Positions 35,235 to 46,349 of a DNA stretch of 64,000 nucleotides are shown piece after piece. The translations under genes and the position numbers were made by a program. The stretch covers positions 34,657,390-34,721,389 of the forward strand of contig JAVMKO010000003.1 of the NCBI GenBank assembly GCA_032164245.1, in the 5' to 3' direction. Source of the stretch: Sternotherus odoratus. Taxonomy: Eukaryota; Chordata; Testudines; Kinosternidae. The notes beneath the pieces were generated by a model. The model was given only the letters and a program-made list of their open reading frames with translations, did no database searches and was not told the DNA's origin. How positions within the stretch are numbered: the first letter of the stretch is position 1; the number at the start of each line of letters is the position of its first letter.

Positions 35235-36547
35235 ATTAGAATTCAAAATTACTTGGACAAATTAGAGAAGTGCTCTGAAATCAACAAGGTGAAATGCAAT
35301 AAAGACAAGTGTGAAGTACAACACTTGGGAAGGAAAATCAAATGCACAACTACAAAACAACTAGCTAGGCAGCAGTACTGCTGAAAAGAATCTGGGAGTT
35401 GTAGCTCTCAGGGAGCCAGCTGCAGCAAAATGAGTCTCCTACCAATGTACTGGACACAGCTGATCCTAGCAGGAGCTGCCTGAGTGATTGCACTTCCTGA
35501 CTGGTGGAGGGATGGAACTAGCTACTACTTGATCAAGCAGCAGCCAGAGCTCACTGGCTGCTCAATGTGTTCCATGCCTGAAGTTGTGCTTGGTTTTGCT
35601 TCATGCAACTACTTCCTCCTGCTCTTGCCTCACCTGCTCTTGTTCCTGCTTCAGCCTCTGCCCTTCCCCACCCTTGACAAGCCTAGCTCTAACTCCTGGC
35701 TCTGATTCCTGACTATGTCTCCAGCTTGTCTGTTGGCTTTGGCATTCAGATTCTGATCCCTGACTCTGACCCATGGCTCTACAGTGCACCTGGGGCATCC
35801 CATGGTCCTAATCCTTGACTCCAGCTCAGCTCCTATCAAACCTCCAGGCCTGGCTATCACCATGGCTCTGATGGTTAGGCCCATGTCCCAATCATGTCCT
35901 TGACAGCAGCCGATCACAAATAGGATGCAAAATTGAAAAAAGGCTAATATTCTAGGATGTATTAACATGTGTATACAAGACACAGGAAATAATTTCCCCC
36001 TTCTACTTGGCACTGGTGAGGCTTCAGCTGTACTGTGTCCAGTTCTTTACACAACTCTATAAAAAAGATGTGGACAAATTGGAGGGAGTCCAGAGAAGAG
36101 CAAGAAAAATGATAAAAGGTTTAGGAAACCTGACCTAAAAGGAAAGGTGTAAAAAAATGGACATGCTTCATCTTGAGAAGAGAATACTGAGCGGGACCTG
36201 ATACAATCTTCAAATATATTAAAAAGAGAACGGTGATCAATTGTTTTCCAGGTCTGCTGAAGGTAGGACAAGAAGTAATGGGTTTAATCTGCAGCAGGTT
36301 AGACCTAAATTAGATACTAGGGCCAACTTTCTAACTATAAGGATGTTTAAGCAATGGAATAGGCTTTAAATGGAATCCCCATCACTGGAGGTTTTTAAGA
36401 ACCAGTTAGACAAACCAGTTAGACAAACTGAACCAGTTAGACAAATACCTGTCATGGATGGTCTAGGTACTTGGTTCTCTCACAACACAGGGGAATGGAC
36501 TAGATGATCTCTTAAGGTCCCTTCAGCCCCACATTCCTATGATTCTA
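35235..36547 (+). mobile_element. CR1 LINE 3' part, interrupted by a 0.5-kb insertion
   Basis: CR1 ORF sequence runs from about 35235 ('gaaatcaacaaggtgaaatg', 'actacaaaacaactagctag') to about 35407. It resumes at about 35914 ('gatcacaaataggatgcaaa') and continues through 'tgtactgtgtccagttcttt', 'gaagtaatgggtttaatctg' to the terminus 'cattcctatgattctat'. An unusual triple repeat of 'aaccagttagacaaa' occurs at about 36403-36443. Multiple stops make it a dead copy. Confidence 0.85.
35408..35913. mobile_element. Roughly 0.5-kb insertion in CR1, possibly a solo LTR
   Basis: This GC-richer, C/T-rich segment splits an otherwise collinear CR1. Its style (repeated 'ctctgactc', 'cctgactatg', 'tgatccctgactctgaccca') resembles turtle LTRs. 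It shares the motif CAGCTGATCCTAGC with the LTR-like segment at 57999-58415. No TATA/poly(A) pair or clean target duplication could be fixed, so the class is uncertain. Confidence 0.5.
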
Positions 36548-36667
36548 TCAATTTTACCATGGCATTTGCATTATTCTCTTTTCTAGGTATAGGGAAATTA
36601 AGTACAGAGAGTACTTGTAGTAATGTCAATTAGGCAAAACTGGCAAGATTTTAATGGCTAGAACTGT

Positions 36668-36778
36668 AGGCCTGGTCCTGATTTCACACTGGTTTTACAT
36701 TTTTATACAGGTGTGACTCCATTGTCTTCAGTGGAATTACTTATGATTCACATTGGTGTGAGATCAAAATCAGGCTAT
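36668..36778. repeat. Palindromic MITE-like repeat, about 110 bp
   Basis: The left half 'cctggtcctgatttcacact' is the approximate reverse complement of the right half 'tgtgagatcaaaatcaggct', centred near 'ccattgtcttcagtggaatt'. This is a known amniote palindromic repeat type. The core motif also appears at 29489. Confidence 0.65.
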
Positions 36779-39700
36779 GTCTAATTAATTTTGTTTTAAT
36801 TCCTGCCTTCATAGAAATTAACCATGGACAATTTAGACATATGCATTCAAATTTTCCTGTTAACTGTGATGGTAAAAGCATATGTGTATTTCAACAAAGC
36901 AATATATGCCACTCCTTCTATACAATTTCCCACACTGAAAGGTTTCTTCAAAAGCTAATGCTTTTAAAACTCTACACCACTAGCAGTTGTTCCATCTCCT
37001 GTAGCTAAGCAACCAACATTTTGTCAAGATTTCCCTGTCAGTTTTAATGTCCCGAAACATAAGGTTTCAAAAAGCATAATCACAATCAACAATGGTAAAA
37101 CAAGACTAAGTATCATGGGATCTTGCCCTCTTTGTGCCATAAATTAAATCTGTGGTAATTACATTAGCATTGCCAGAGGTAGCCAATCCAATTTCTTATA
37201 TAAAATCAAACACTGAGCCATACAGTTCCTCGATAGCATTTATGCACGCCATGGAAAATGAACAGAGCTGGGTAGGAAATGGTTTTCTCATCCTGTAAGA
37301 ATTTTTCATATTTAAAAAAAATCCCCATTCCAAATTAAGACAAAAAATATTTTGGCAAACCAAAAATCCAGCTCAAAAACTTTCGATTGGGTCAATGGAA
37401 ATATTTCAGGTTGATAATTTCAAAGCCCTTCATTTTGAATATGACCTTGTTTTTTGTTTACAGATGACATTTTAAAAGGAAAAAAAATAACACAAAAATG
37501 AACTTTTTTATTTTAAAAAAATATCAAAATGGGACATGTCCAAAATTGTGATTTTTTAAAACAAAATGAAATTAATCAAGACAATTTTCCCCATGAATAA
37601 TTTCTGTTTTTATAAATCAGCATTTTCCAATGAATAAACATTTTCTCACAAAATTCCCAACCAGCTCTAATAATAATGAAATATTCCAAGTTCCACAACA
37701 CTCATACAAAGGAATTTTTTTTAGAAAACCCTTCCTGAGAGTCAGGCAATTCTTACTTCTTCATATCAGCACAAAATCTTGCTTATTCGGTATACAAAGT
37801 TTATAATCCAAAGGCTTGCTATGTATGCAGACATATCTTCAAATATGTAAAACAACAAGAGCAAGAATCATATTAATCTTTGTTACAAAAGGAACCATAT
37901 TCTTACTTAGTATAATGCAAATAAATGCAAAAACCACATGGTTTTATCTTATTCTGTGTACATGAAAGGCAAACTATACTGTATAATGAACACTCATTTC
38001 ACTAAATGAAAACTTTGTTAATTAGATTGTTAGTCACCACATGCAAAGAAAAGTAGCTACTTTAGAATATTACACCATTACAGGGAAAAGGCAGAGCAGG
38101 AGTGTATGTGTTAAAGATGTAACATCACTTAGGACAGAATTACATTTGTATGGGAGTTTACGTCAACTCTGTATTTTCTTATTTTCCAAAGTCTGAGTTT
38201 AGCTGAACTCAGCATTAAGGAAGGACATTAGCTGTCACTGGGCAACCTTAATTCTGTATTAATGAAGCAGTTTGACATTTAATTTCCCTAGTTTTTAAAC
38301 CAAAAAAGAACAGTTTGTTAGGAGTTAGTGATCATTCAGACAATTGCAGTTCTCACCTAGGTTTTCAGGTGATATTGCTAGGTAATAATCAAAAAATTTA
38401 GCCTTTATATAGTGCTTTTCATCTCCTGCAGTCATGGGATAATGGGAAAATCTCAGCTGTCATTTTAGAAAAACTAAAGTAAATTTCTAGCCCTCATGGT
38501 TACAGAGAAAAGACTGAAAATGTGACTGGAGTGTATAAAAAAGACTCAAAACCCTGACAGCAAATAAGAGTCCAACTGTGTTATTTTAAAAATCTCATTA
38601 TTTTGGGGGGGGGTTGACTTATGATTTTTGAATATTTGAGTTTAGCAATACTGCATAAATGCCCGTAAATAAATAATAATAAAAATTTCACTCCAGCTAT
38701 GTTATTAGAATCACAGATCAATAATTTCCAGTGAATTATTTTTTACTGAAAATAAGTTTAGTTGAAAACTAAATTTCTCAGGGAAAAAAATCACATTTTT
38801 GACTAAATGTTTTTATTTTCCAATTATTTTCTCTACAAAATATTTTGATAATAAATGCCAATAATAGCATTTTGAAATTGTGGGGGTTCCCCACTTCTTA
38901 ACAATTAGTTAGGTAGATAGATAGATAGATAGATAGATAGATTCTATATGTGTATTTATATCTATTTTTTGTACTTTTACCAGTTGAAAAACAATAACAA
39001 AGTATGCAAAATGGAGGGGAACATGTTTCACATTTCACACTTTTTGATGATTTAACTAAACACTATAGGTTTGAAATTAGATTGTGCCCCCTCAGTTTTT
39101 CACTCCTTTTATCTCCTCCACTTTTTCCATGAAAAAAAGGTGGAAAAATAAAAAAGAGGAAAAGGAGAAGGATCTTGAAAATAAAATAATGTAAAATGTT
39201 TAGATTAAAGACACCAAATCAAAATAACATTTTAAGTCAAAAGGAAACGAAAGGTTTGTTTCAAAATGGAAAGACAGATTTCTCATTCTGTTTCAAAATT
39301 TCCTACTGGAAATCAAAAATTTTCCATTTTAACATTTCAGTAGGAAAGTTTCTCCTTTCTGAAGGACAAAAAAATCTTATCTTTCCACCAGTTCTTATCA
39401 GTATGTTGTCAGAATGAAGGCATAATGCACATGCTTCTTCATAATGCACCTTTGTAGTAAACAGTAACTTTTTGCAGCAGCATCTTCTAATGTCATATGC
39501 AAATTCCACAATGGGACAAGGCAGTCATAAACAGCGAGCTCCTATATTAGGGACTTAAATTGTCCCCAAATTCTTGTCAGTAGTACCATGACAAGACATG
39601 GGGCCCTTCAGCTCAAAAATCAGTGTGTGAAAGAAAACCAGTAGGAGGAGGCAGGCTTTTGAAGAGAGCTTCCTGAGAAAGGCGACTCTTTATGGCTAGT

Positions 39701-39820
39701 TGGTGTGCTGCTAATGGGATACTTTGGATTCATTCCTCACAATCACTTTCAGTTCAAAGGAGGTTTTCTTTTTTTAAAGTTTGGTAAAATTCAGTTTTTT
39801 CAGTTTGTGGTTATCACAGT
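36779..39820. other. Unassigned AT-rich DNA with a (GATA)n tract
   Basis: No gene recognised. A (GATA)n microsatellite lies at about 38914-38941. The piece at 38399-38455 ('cctttatatagtgcttttca') looks like another MIR-type SINE 3' end on the minus strand. Eight G residues lie near 38605-38613. Confidence 0.5.
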
Positions 39821-40317
39821 GGCCATGTCTAGCTTAAAAATTTAAGTCAAATTAATATAAGCCAACAACAAATCTCTGATTTAAGCAAGTCAATTTTGGG
39901 TGACCCACACTGTGCTTATTGTGTTGGCAGAGTGCATCCTAACTAACAGGGCTTGCATCGATGCATGGCACACTGCATTGTGGGTAGGTATCCCACAATG
40001 CACGTAGCTGAGTGGAACTTTGGTTTGGGATTGCAATGCCTTATGGGGCCAAAACATTGGCGCGGTGGTTATGGAAACATGGCGCTAGCCTCCCATGATA
40101 CACTTACCTCCCTAAAATCAATAGCAAACAAACCAAACCTTTTTTGTGCCTTTTTTTTGTATGCCGAGGTTACCTGCACAGATGCAATTCATGATAAGCC
40201 TGGAACTCACTCAGCTGTACACTGTTGTTGTGAGCATTGAAAACACCTCACACCTTATCCTGAAGTATTTACACAGTCGATACAGGTCTCCGCATCGAAC
40301 AATGTGATGCCATGCAA

Positions 40318-41410
40318 GCAGCTGTGCTGGAAGACATAGAGCAGAGCAATTTGCGGTTGCCGGCAATACTCAAGCATCACATTGACACACTTGAGTGGCA
40401 TTTCTGGGCCTGGGAAACAAGGACTCATGGGTAGGGCCGCATCCTTATTCAGCTATGGGATGACGAGCAGTGGCTGCAGAACTTTCACATCTGTAAGGCC
40501 ACTTTCCAAGAACGGTGTGCAGAGCTTTCCCCCACCCTGAAGTCCAGCTATACTAAAATGAGAGCTGCTCTGACAGTGCAGAAGCGAGTGGCGATAGCTC
40601 TGTGGAAGCTTGCAGAGCCAGACGGCTACCAGTCAGTGGGACATCAATTTGGAGTGGGTAAATCTACCATGAGACCTGTTGTGATCCAAATTTGCAGGAC
40701 TACCAACAGACTTCTGCTAAGAAGGGTAGCAAGTCTGGGCAATGTGCAGGACATAGTGGGTGATTTTGCCATGCTGAGGTTCCCTAACTGAGGTGGGGTG
40801 ATAGACAGAATGCATATCCCTATCTTGGCACCTTGCCAAAGAGTACTTAAAGTAAAAGAGGTACTTCTCAGTCATGTTGCAAGTGCTACTAGATCACGGG
40901 GACAATTTTACCACCACTAACATGGGGTGACTGGGAAAGGTACATGATGTGCACATCTTTAGGAACACAAGTCTATTCACAAAGCTGCAAGCATGGACTT
41001 TCTTTCCAGCCTGCAAAATAGCCATTGGTGATGTTGAAATACCAATTGTGATCTTGGGAGACTCAGCCTACCCCTTGTTCCCAGGGCTCATGAAGTTGAC
41101 ACTTTGGACAGCAGTAAGGACCAGTTCAACCGCAGTCTGAGCAAGTGCAGAATGTAGGTGGAATGTGCCTTTCGACGTTTAAAAGGTTTCTGGCATTGTT
41201 TCTTTACTAGGTTAGCCCTCAGTGAAAGCAATATCCTCACTGTTATTGCAGCCTGCTGTATGCTCCATAATATCTGAGAAACAAAGGGAGAAAAATTTTC
41301 ACCAACGTGGGGGATTGAGGCAGATTGCCTGGCAGCCAGTTTTGAGCAGCCCGACATCAGGGCAATAAGTAGAGCCATCAGGGGCCTCTGTATCTCCATG
41401 AGGCTTTGAA
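40318..41410 (+). pseudogene. Harbinger DDE transposase remnant, multiple stops
   Basis: Aligns along its length with the transposase at 18057-19377: LQNFHICKATFQERC, MRAALTVQKRVAIALWKLAEPDGYQSV (helix-turn-helix region, 40558-40791), GGVIDRMHIPILAP, IPIVILGDSAYPL and VECAFRRLKGFW. The three acidic catalytic positions are retained. Disruptions include TAG at 40434, TGA at 40790 (where copy one has Cys), TGA at 40928-40930 (the same codon as the stop in copy one), TAG at 41155 and TGA at 41275. The 77- and 63-codon open pieces are fragments of this one gene. Confidence 0.88.
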
Positions 41411-41540
41411 AACCAGTTTCAGTAATGAGCCAGAGTAATGTGACACATACCTGTGTTGTTCCTTAGCAATCTGTTCCCTCCATTGCATTTTCTACCCGTA
41501 AACTCCCCACCCCCCCCCACTAACCACGGTATGTTCACTG

Positions 41541-41579
41541 AATAAAGAGCTTTTTCTCCTCAGTCCTTTAAGTTTTATT
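41541..41579. terminator. Facing poly(A) signals in the second Harbinger
   Basis: AATAAA on + at 41541-41546 follows the transposase remnant. AATAAA on - at 41579-41574 follows the Myb second block. The positions correspond to 19469-19506 in the first element, so the convergent end is an ancestral trait. Confidence 0.65.
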
Positions 41580-41702
41580 ATGCATATAGACACACAGAGA
41601 CAGCAAATAAAAGTAAGATAACCTAGGGCAAAGGGGCTGATAACACTGTTGGGGCGGGGGAGAAACAAGGAAAGCTTGCTTACAGATGCACTGAAATATC
41701 AA

Positions 41703-41918
41703 TCAAAGGTGTGGGAACGGGTGCCTTCTGGTCTGTGTATCCTCCCACCGGTGTCTGCAAGCGATAACGAACTTCCTCCCCCTCCCCCCACCCTGCCTCA
41801 TAGGACGTTTGGTGGAGAAGGATGTAGATCTGGACAATGATGGCAGCAGGTTCAGGCTAGGCTGAAGAGGGACTCTGGCATCCAGCTGCCTTTCTTGAAC
41901 CTTAACCAGATGCCTCAA
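41703..41918 (-). pseudogene. Myb/SANT-like protein second coding block, C-terminal remnant
   Basis: The minus strand reads LVKVQERQLDARVPLQPSL, equivalent to LVELQQGQRSPLQPLS in the first Harbinger's block at 19651-20100. A Ser-rich and then basic tail follows, ending at 41703. The upstream basic and coiled-coil part (expected to 42200) is not readable in one frame, so the block is degraded. Confidence 0.6.
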
Positions 41919-42417
41919 CGGGTCTGATTGCGCCCATCCATACCCTTCACTGCAAGCTACAACGTAATCACAACCATTGGCTATTGCAAGAGTCGGTTTG
42001 CTGCTCCACCCATGATGGGCAAGGCCTCGAGGCCTGAATGAGAGGTCTTGTGCTGCTGCTTTTGTGAAGACATCCTTGGTATCATGGGTTGGAACTTGAG
42101 AAAAGCCTATTCTCCCCTAGCAACCTTGATGGTGCTTGAGGACAGGCAGAAGTGTAAAGCCCCCCAAATAGGATATTTTTTTTACGAAAGTGGCACCAGG
42201 TTGGGGGGAAAGGAGGCAAATAGGAAGCCACCACTCCCCTTTTTTTCAATGCTGCTTGCAATATATGGTGATCCCTTCCAACCACAATCATGGCACGTTT
42301 GGGAAAGTGTGGTTGTGGGACCCAGATTTCACCAAACAGGGGAAGGATTTCTTGTTGAATTGTTTGCCGTTTGAGGGCTAGCATTAAAAATTTCCCCTGT
42401 TTGCCCAGAGGTGGCAA

Positions 42418-42685
42418 GAGAGCGAGGCTGCAAGAATGTTGGTAAAGACCTGGTCCTTATACTGTAATGCTGCAATGTGCTGTAATGATGCCAGCAGAGT
42501 TAATACTGGAAAGGTGCAGGAAAGTATCCTACCATGATGGATGAAAGAATGCAGTCCTTCCCAGAACCCTTCTACAAAGGATTGCAGTGTACCTCCATGA
42601 ACTCTTCCCAGAGAGCTCCATGGAGGATTCCCGGGCCATCCCTGTGCACATAAATAGTCTTTTTCAGAGAGCACCCTTTGCATAG
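42418..42685 (+). pseudogene. Remnant of the conserved third Harbinger ORF
   Basis: On the strand and at the place matching 20820-21110, the + strand reads REAARMLVKTWSLYCNAAM (42421 onward), then in shifted frames YWKGAGKYPTMM (about 42504), and from 42551 an uninterrupted AVLPRTLLQRIAVYLHEL followed by FPESSMEDSRAIPVHINSL to a stop at 42683-42685. Positions identical to copy one include LPR, LL, the I-x-x-YL spacing, ED-x-R and IP-x-x-I. At least two frameshifts separate the blocks. The 103-codon frame on the opposite strand (42384-42695) is a shadow. Confidence 0.6.
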
Positions 42686-42782
42686 TGGCCGTCAATACCC
42701 ATTACACCTACATGTTGTTCAGATTAAATATAAAAAATAATAGCATATAACCCCTAATGTTTGATTGGAAACATGAACTCAC

Positions 42783-43351
42783 TAGAGGTGCCTTCCCTGG
42801 ACACTCCAGCACCAAGTGGTCCAGTGAAGGGATGGACTCCAGTGTTAAAAATAGTTCTTGGCTGTCAGGAAGAATGGATCCTTCGTTTCCTGCCTCACAT
42901 TTCCTTCCTCCTTCTCCTCTTCCTTGTCAACAATGTCCTTGTCACTGCTCGGGGTTGCCCAGGGCTCTTGGGAGGTATTCACAGAGCATTTTGGCATAGT
43001 GGTGGAGTCACTGCCGAGAATCACAGGTAGTTCCTCATAAAAGAAGCACGTCTGTGGGGCAGAACCAGGATGACTCTTCACTTCCCTTGTCTTCTGGTAT
43101 GTGTACCAAAGCTTCTTTATCTTCATGTGGCACTGCTGTGTGTCTCTGGTGTAGCCCTTCTTCTCCAGGCCTTGTGAAATCTTGGCATGTATGTCAGTGA
43201 TTCTTCTGCTGGACTGGCACTCTGCCTGCACAGACTCTTCTCCCCACGCAGCAATAAGATCCACCACATCCTGTGTACTCCTTCCTGCTGCAGGTTTGTG
43301 GCTTTGAGTCTCAGTGATCAGCTGAGCTGGCAAGCTCTCCATGCTGATCAA
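42783..43351 (-). pseudogene. Myb/SANT-like Harbinger protein, first coding block of second copy
   Basis: The minus-strand ATG is at 43351. The Myb-like domain reads STQDVVDLIAAWGEESVQ, then GLEKKGYTRDTQQCHMKIKKLWYTYQK, aligned with the first copy's domain. The conserved SAPQTCFFYEEL motif and an acidic tail (DKEEEKEEGN) follow. The frame is open for 168 codons to a stop at 42845. The corresponding splice donor GTGAGT lies at 42782-42777, 62 bases beyond that stop. This block has decayed less than the transposase in the same element. Confidence 0.8.
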
Positions 43352-43719
43352 AAAGGAAATGAAAATTCAAAAGTTCCCAAGGCTTTAACAGGGGAGCAGC
43401 TGTTTCCTGTGTACCTGACTGATGTGTGGTAGAGTTGAAAGTACTCTCCAGAGCAGTCACAGACACACATTGTGAGACACCTCCTGGAGGCCAATTCATT
43501 CGAATTTCACAACACAGTGTCTACACAATCCCCATGTCAACCCATGGATGTTGAATCAAGTGCTACACCTTTTGCAGATGTGGAGTTCAGAAGTTGACTT
43601 TACAGGCCACTTAGGTCAGCGGAAGGGACTTGGTAGTGTAGACATATATATTATTCGATTGACTTAACGTGGCTTACATCGACCTAAGTTTGTCATGTAG
43701 ACCAGGCCAGCGTGATGAA

Positions 43720-43832
43720 GAAAAGTATTCCACTTGCAGGCTCAATTCCATAATTTTATTTCAATGGGACTCTTGATTCACTTAAAGATAAGCATGTGCT
43801 TAAATGCGTTGCTGGAGCAGGGCCTTACAATT
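43720..43832 (+). repeat. Palindromic MITE half-copy
   Basis: 'tttcaatgggactcttgatt', then 'agcatgtgcttaaatgcgtt' and 'gctggagcagggcc' match the right half of the palindromic repeat at 4134-4360. The left half is eroded. Confidence 0.5.
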
Positions 43833-44704
43833 ATTTTTCTTTCCTTTCATTGTTTATTGTTGGGTTTTTTTGACTCAGTAACTTACATACCAGTTATTTC
43901 AAAATCCTCCAACTTGACATGGGCATAGATCTTGATGGAGATGAACTTGTACATGTGATGAAATATGATTTTGAAATAGCAAAGCTGGACTGTAAGAGTG
44001 TTCCAAAATTTCAGTCGATGGTTTTCCACTACATTTTTAACAGATAACCAAGGTGTGGAGCTCCATACACACGTACGCAGGCCTGCATATATCTGCAATT
44101 CTGTATGCTGATTTAAATTACGGTCTGTCTGTGTCTCCAGAGCCCATCTCACCATCGCTCTCTCTGTGTGGATACCACACTGTGATATAAATGTCTGTTT
44201 AAACAGCTACAACTGAGCTTAATTCATTACAGACATAGTTGTTGAAAACAAACATTTGAAATGGTTCAGCGGTCTGCACAGTGCTGGTGGGAGGAGGAGG
44301 AGGCAGCTATGGAATGTGATGTTCCTCTTTGAGGCCCAGTCATTTGCCATGTACTAGTGAGGCACCACTGACTGAAACTGAAAGGTAAAAATATCATGTT
44401 GTCCTCTGGCCTGAACGTATCCAACTCAGGTTTTACTTTCACATCCACATCCCATTCACAGTGCTGTGGCACTAACTAACATTTCCTCTGACGTTTAGCC
44501 ACCCTTCACAGCATGTGGGTTGTTGAAGTCTGGTGACAAACACCTCTTCTAATTCAGCTTTGAGCTCCATGGGGAGCTGAGGAAACCTTAAGTTTGTTTA
44601 TTTTTAACTAGCAACATCTGGAATAAATTAAACTCATGCTTTTTAGTTTTTTGTCCTTCTTAAATTTGATTTTCAGTAGAATGTTACCAGAATATTTCTA
44701 CAAG
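43833..44704. other. Unassigned non-coding DNA
   Basis: No gene recognised. The 90-codon minus-strand frame at 43883 and the 68-codon frame at 44266 have no domain. Confidence 0.5.
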
Positions 44705-45785
44705 GTCTCTAGCAAGCATTCTTAAAACTATATTACCCACCTGCTAAAATGAAAAAACAGATTGACAGAGCCAGAAGAGTACAACCTATTCTGAAAGACA
44801 ATCCCTCATTCTCACAAATCTTTGGAGACAGACGTACTACAGGACAGACCCAACAAAGAAAATAACAGAATGCCACTAGCCGTCACCTTCAGCCCTCAAC
44901 TAAAACCTCTCCAGTGCATCATCAAAGATCTACAACCTATTCTGAAAGACAATTCCTCACTCTCACAGATCTTGGGAGACAGACCAGTCCTTGCTTACAG
45001 ACAGCCCCCCAACTTGAAACAAATACTCACCAGCAACCACACAACAAAAATACTAACCCAGGAACCTATCCTTGCAACAAAGCCCAGTGCCAACTCTCTC
45101 CATATATTTATTCAAGTGACACCATCATAGGACCTAATCACATCAGCCACGCCATAAGGGGCTCATTCACCTGCATATCTACCAATGTGTTATATGCCAT
45201 CATGTGCCAGCAATGCACCTCTGCTATGTCCATTGGCCAAACTGGACAGTCTCTACGCAAAAGAATAAATGGGAACAAATCTGACATCAGGAATCATAAC
45301 ATTCTAAAATCAGTAGAACATTTCAATCCCTCTGGTCACTTGATAACAGACTTGAAGGTGACAATTTTACAACAGAAAAACTTCAAAAACAGAGTCCAAC
45401 AATAAGCTGCTGAACTAGAATTAATTTACACATTGGATACCATGTTGAATCTTTTCTCCCATGTTAAGTATCCTCATATCTTCTTGTCAACTATCTGACA
45501 TGGGTCATCTTGATTATCACTACAAAAGTTTTTTTTTCTCCTGTTGATAATAGCTCATCTTAATTAAATAGCCTGTTAGAATTGGTACAGCAACTTCCAC
45601 CTTTTCATATTCTCTGTGTATATATATGTGTATATCTTCCTACTGTGTTCCATTCTAAGCATCCGTTGAAGTTGGCTGTAGCCTATGAAAGCATATGCTC
45701 AAATAAATTTCTTAGTCTCTAAGGTGCCAGAAGTACTCCTGTTCTGTTTGCGGATACAGATTAACACGGCTGCCAACTCTGAAAC
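44705..45785 (+). mobile_element. Penelope-like element, 5'-truncated, with GIY-YIG region and tail
   Basis: It begins in the sequence preceding the endonuclease ('tattacccacctgctaaaat'), continues through the GIY-YIG region (44822-45405), a 3' UTR with 'tttcatattctctgtgtata', and the tail ('agcatccgttgaagttggct', 'gaaagcatatgctcaaataa', 'ctctaaggtgccagaagtac', 'agattaacacggctgccaac'). The reverse-transcriptase domain is absent by truncation. A segment of about 50 bp is duplicated within it ('gtacaacctattctgaaaga' near 44779 and 'ctacaacctattctgaaaga' near 44931). Confidence 0.85.
44822..45405 (+). pseudogene. Penelope-like linker and GIY-YIG endonuclease fragment
   Basis: Two overlapping frames together cover the region: frame one (44822-45130) with LKPLQCIIKDLQPILKDN and GDRPVLAYRQPPNLKQIL, and frame two (44914-45405) with YAIMCQQCTSAMSIGQTGQSLRKRINGNKSDI and HFNPSGHLITDLKVTILQQKNF. 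The Cys pair before the catalytic block, the IGQTGQSLRKR motif and the HFN-x-x-GH motif are typical of Penelope-like GIY-YIG nucleases. The usual YIG is SIG here. In intact elements the domain nicks target DNA so the reverse transcriptase can prime. The frame change and the loss of the reverse transcriptase make this copy inactive. Confidence 0.85.
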
Positions 45786-46349
45786 CTATATTTTTTGAGA
45801 AGAGAATGTTTGATTTTTTTAATAAATAAATATAAAACTATTGATTTATGGAATCTGCAAATTGTGTCTGCCAGAAAGTGATGTTCCGGAAGCCTCTGTG
45901 ATTAAATTGTATATAAAAGCCACTACTGTTGTCATCCATGGTTGGCTAGCGGTGGGATGAACCCAGAAAGAAGTAAACCCCAAAAATAGCTTGGCTAGAA
46001 AGCAAGGATTTTTGGCTTAGAAAAGTTTGTGTCTGTGAGCAAAAGGATTTTTTTTCCCTCTCCTGAAAAGCAGGGAGCCAGAGGGAGGGGGGAAGAGGCA
46101 AGCTAAGGAGCTCAGAGCAAAATTCTCTTGTGAGTTGCAAAAAGCTCAGAAGCAGATTTGGAAAAAAGTATTGATATGGTAATTAAGAGCCATTAAGTTT
46201 TCTAAGTTGCAACAAGCAGGTCAGCCAGAGCAATTAAGAAGTGGAGGAACCAGTTTCTGAGCGCAGGGAAATAGTAGATTCTCAGTTGCTTTGAAGCTGA
46301 GTTTTTAAGTACCCAGTAATTAGTAACACAAAAATTTTGTGTGTGTGGT

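Larger units (their letters stand above)
39821..43708. mobile_element. Second, older PIF/Harbinger transposon, 3.9 kb
   Basis: The left end GGCCATGTCTAGCTT and the right end, read inverted, GGCCTGGTCTACATG are imperfect terminal repeats. The flanking triplets AGT and AGC may be a decayed target duplication. The order of genes equals that of the 17.7-22.2 kb copy: + transposase remnant, facing poly(A) signals, - strand Myb second block, + third-ORF remnant, - strand Myb first block. By eye the coding parts differ from the first copy by roughly a quarter to a third of bases, and the ends differ too, so it is a different subfamily. The transposase has several stops. Confidence 0.85.

Noticed and set aside
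38914..38941. CRISPR-like or regulatory GATA cluster
   Set aside because: Simple (GATA)n microsatellite with no spacers. A eukaryotic genome is expected to contain many.
42384..42695. 103-codon minus-strand frame in the second Harbinger
   Set aside because: Shadow of the third-ORF remnant. The + strand, not this strand, matches the first Harbinger.
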